DNA from: Duganella sp. sic0402
GTDB taxonomy: Bacteria > Pseudomonadota > Gammaproteobacteria > Burkholderiales > Burkholderiaceae_D
Direction: 5' to 3'
DNA length: 64,000 bases
NCBI RefSeq assembly: GCF_019219065.1
Contig: NZ_JAHUWK010000001.1
Location: forward strand, 186,001-250,000
Shown here: in pieces, positions 62,187-64,000 of the stretch
Layout of the letters: every line of letters begins with the position of its first letter
Position numbering within the stretch: the stretch's first letter is position 1
Translations under genes and position numbers: made by a program
The notes under the pieces: model-generated
The model's input: the letters and a program-made list of their open reading frames with translations, nothing else
What the model was told of the DNA's origin: nothing
Database searches by the model: none

Positions 62187-63607
62187 AAAAACTGATGCTG
62201 TGGCTATGCGCCGTCATGCTGGCCACCTCCGCCTCCGCCAGGGAATACGAAGCTTCGCAATTCGGCGCCAAGGGCGATGGCGTCACGCTCGATACCGTCG
62301 CCATCCAAAAGACTATCGACGCTGCTGCCAAAGACGGCGGCACAGTAATCTTCAAGCCGGGCACTTATCTGAGCGGCTCGATTTTCGTCAAGAGCGGTGT
62401 CACGCTCAAGCTGGACAAGGGCGTCACCATCCTTGGCTCGCAGCGGCTGAAAGATTATCCCGTCATGCCAACCCGGATCGCCGGCATCGAAATGCGTTGG
62501 CCGGCTGCGCTGGTCAACGTGTATGAACAGCGCAATGCGACCGTGATAGGCGAGGGCACGATCGACGGCGATGGCAAGATCTTCTGGGACAGCTACTGGA
62601 CCTTGCGCAAGTCCTACGAACCGCGCGGCCTGCGCTGGGCTTCCGACTATGACGCCCAGCGCCCACGCCTGATCCAGGTATTCAACTCCACCGGCGTCAA
62701 GGTCGGCGGCGGCCTGCTGTTGCGGCGCTCGGGCTTCTGGACCCTGCATATTTGCTACTCCACCGACGTCACGGTGGACGGCGTGGTGATCCGCAATAAC
62801 GAAGGCGGGCTCGGACCTTCCACCGACGGCATCGACATCGATTCTTCGAAAAAAGTACTGGTGCAGCATGCCGACATCGACGTCAACGACGATGCGCTTT
62901 GCCTGAAAGCGGGCCGCGACTCGGACGGTCTGCGCGTAGCCCGCAGCACCGAGGATGTGGTGATACGCGACTCCATTGTCCGCTCGGCGGCGGCCGGGGT
63001 TACCTTCGGCAGCGAAACCTCGGGCGGCTTCCGCAATATCGAGGCCTACAACATCACTACGCTGAAGGGCGTGCCGGTCGGTATCCTGTTCAAATCGGCA
63101 CATACGCGGGGCGGCTTTGGCGAGAACCTGCGATTGCATGACTTCACAATGATCGATACGCCGGTGGTGCTGCGCATCACGATGAACTGGAACCCGAGCT
63201 ACAGCTACGCGCGGATTCCACCGGAAATCAAGGACTATCCGGACTACTGGAAAGTGCTGTCCACACCTGTTCCGAAAGAGCAGGGCATGGCGCGCTTCCA
63301 CGATGTCCGCATCTGGAATATCAAGGCCAAAGGTGCAAGCACCGCGTTTGAAGTGGACGGCTACACGCAGGCACCGCTGGAACGCTTCGCGCTGGAGGGC
63401 CTGGACATCGAAGCACAGAAAGGCGGCCATATCCACGATGCCGCCAACTGGACCTTCTCCAACGTACAGCTGAAACTCGGCACGCCGATCGCGCTGGAAG
63501 AGGGACATAGCGTTCAAGGACTGCCAGCAGCATCGGTGCAAACCGGCCGGCGCGTACAACCAGTCGATCCCTCGAAGAAAAGCTTTGAAGAACAGGACAA
63601 AAGCTGA
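62183..63607 (+). CDS. GH28-family polygalacturonase / rhamnogalacturonan hydrolase
   Basis: 474 residues with signal peptide (MKKLMLWLCAVMLATSASA). Right-handed beta-helix of GH28: FGAKGDGVTLDTVAIQKTID, GTVIFKPGTYLSG, and the catalytic region STDGIDIDSS, VNDDALCLKAG and FGSETSGGFRNIEA. The first Asp triad is kept, while the usual G-H-G is replaced by FGSET, as in exo-acting or rhamnogalacturonan-specific members. It would cut galacturonic acid linkages in the periplasm or outside. Overlaps the rhamnosidase gene by four bases. Confidence 0.88.
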   Translation: MKKLMLWLCAVMLATSASAREYEASQFGAKGDGVTLDTVAIQKTIDAAAKDGGTVIFKPGTYLSGSIFVKSGVTLKLDKGVTILGSQRLKDYPVMPTRIAGIEMRWPAALVNVYEQRNATVIGEGTIDGDGKIFWDSYWTLRKSYEPRGLRWASDYDAQRPRLIQVFNSTGVKVGGGLLLRRSGFWTLHICYSTDVTVDGVVIRNNEGGLGPSTDGIDIDSSKKVLVQHADIDVNDDALCLKAGRDSDGLRVARSTEDVVIRDSIVRSAAAGVTFGSETSGGFRNIEAYNITTLKGVPVGILFKSAHTRGGFGENLRLHDFTMIDTPVVLRITMNWNPSYSYARIPPEIKDYPDYWKVLSTPVPKEQGMARFHDVRIWNIKAKGASTAFEVDGYTQAPLERFALEGLDIEAQKGGHIHDAANWTFSNVQLKLGTPIALEEGHSVQGLPAASVQTGRRVQPVDPSKKSFEEQDKS

Positions 63608-63608
63608 C

Positions 63609-64000
63609 ATGAAAATCCAACCCCATCTGATGCTGCTGGCGCTGAGCCTGAGCAGCGGCCTGCTGCACGCACAGCAGAACTACCCATTGCCGACGCCGGA
63701 GATGCAGGCCATCATCGACAAGGACACCAGCCGCCATTTTGGCGATGCGCCTGCCGATGGTGGACCGCTGGCCACTGACCTGTCGCCAGCACTGACGCCG
63801 GCCGCCATCGACAAGGCCATGCGCAAAGTGGCGGACTGGCAGCTGGATCGCACAATGCACCATCTCGACAAGATATGGACCTCGGCGGTGCTGTTCAGCG
63901 GCTTCATGGCGGTGTCCGAATCCACAGGGGACCAGAAATACCGCGACGCCATGCTAACCATGGCCAACGGCTTTGAATGGAAGCTGCGTACGCCGTACCC
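63609..64000 (+). CDS. GH88/GH105-like hydrolase, 3' end outside window
   Basis: The first 130 residues are visible, frame open to the window edge. Signal peptide MKIQPHLMLLALSLSSGLLHA, then VADWQLDRTMHHLDKIWTSA and VLFSGFMAVSESTGDQKYRD, the opening helices of an (alpha/alpha)6 barrel as in unsaturated rhamnogalacturonyl hydrolases (GH105). That activity removes the unsaturated sugar left by pectin or rhamnogalacturonan lyases. It starts one base after the GH28 stop. Confidence 0.8.
   Translation, partial: MKIQPHLMLLALSLSSGLLHAQQNYPLPTPEMQAIIDKDTSRHFGDAPADGGPLATDLSPALTPAAIDKAMRKVADWQLDRTMHHLDKIWTSAVLFSGFMAVSESTGDQKYRDAMLTMANGFEWKLRTPY

Noticed and set aside
62204-63610. A 468-codon minus-strand frame opposite the GH28 gene, and one at 13722-15065 opposite the M28 peptidase.
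   Set aside because: Same reason: antisense of clear secreted enzymes, with shadow-type composition.

Overview
The window is about 64 kb of GC-rich DNA (about 60% by eye), densely coded, with many ATGA-type coupled starts. The gene complement (monomeric NADP isocitrate dehydrogenase, MipA/OmpV protein, many two-component genes, secreted plant-polysaccharide hydrolases) and the codon bias fit a betaproteobacterium of the Oxalobacteraceae (Massilia/Duganella type). That placement is inference; there is no rRNA or marker gene here that settles it.

Left arm (1-13,580): the end of a SUMF1-fold protein, small housekeeping genes (YjdM-like zinc ribbon, YjjG-like nucleotidase, GNAT, OsmC, pirin), then a six-gene minus-strand block from 12,367 down to 4,172: a Hanks-type Ser/Thr kinase, an FtsW/RodA (SEDS) protein with a large extra N-terminal domain, an FHA-like protein, a membrane SH3 protein, a PP2C phosphatase and a second FHA protein. 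This is the kinase/phosphatase/FHA/cell-wall-polymerase set known from the actinobacterial pknB-pstP-rodA-fha locus, here in a Gram-negative background and without a visible penicillin-binding protein. It is the most striking system in the window.

Middle (13,600-22,200): a secreted M28 peptidase, a copper-handling trio (small His/Met/Cys-rich exported protein, TolC-family lipoprotein, Tat-exported multicopper oxidase), a coiled-coil protein with 7-residue repeats, a CLC-type transporter resembling the fluoride branch, and an MscS-type channel.

Island (22,255-about 26,900): a tRNA-Leu(UAA) is followed by a 5'-truncated tyrosine recombinase, a frameshifted phage-type gene, an AT-rich pair that looks like an L,D-transpeptidase-fold (DUF2778/Tlde1-like) toxic effector and its periplasmic immunity protein, a broken AT-rich gene, an Arc-type repressor and a DUF3761 protein. 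This is a decayed integrative element carrying a bacterial-competition cargo.

Right-centre (27,000-53,300): a mipA / OmpR-type regulator / sensor kinase operon with a tandem operator-like repeat, a LuxR / hybrid kinase / response-regulator operon that starts from an apparently leaderless promoter, a ParB-domain protein, a penicillin-acylase-family enzyme, an AraC regulator divergent from a FabF paralogue, cystathionine gamma-synthase and beta-synthase, thymidine kinase, two alpha/beta-hydrolases, another hybrid kinase, a sugar-acid MFS transporter, monomeric isocitrate dehydrogenase and a small HExxH membrane protein.

Right end (52,460-64,000): a DeoR regulator divergent from a rhamnose and rhamnogalacturonan utilisation cluster: RhaD-type bifunctional aldolase/dehydrogenase, RhaI isomerase, a Tat-exported GH2 enzyme, a GH106-type alpha-L-rhamnosidase, a GH28 enzyme and the start of a GH88/GH105-type enzyme that runs off the window. 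Together they would cut rhamnose-containing pectin side chains and backbone outside the cytoplasm and feed L-rhamnose into DHAP and lactate. The kinase and transporter this pathway needs are not inside the window.
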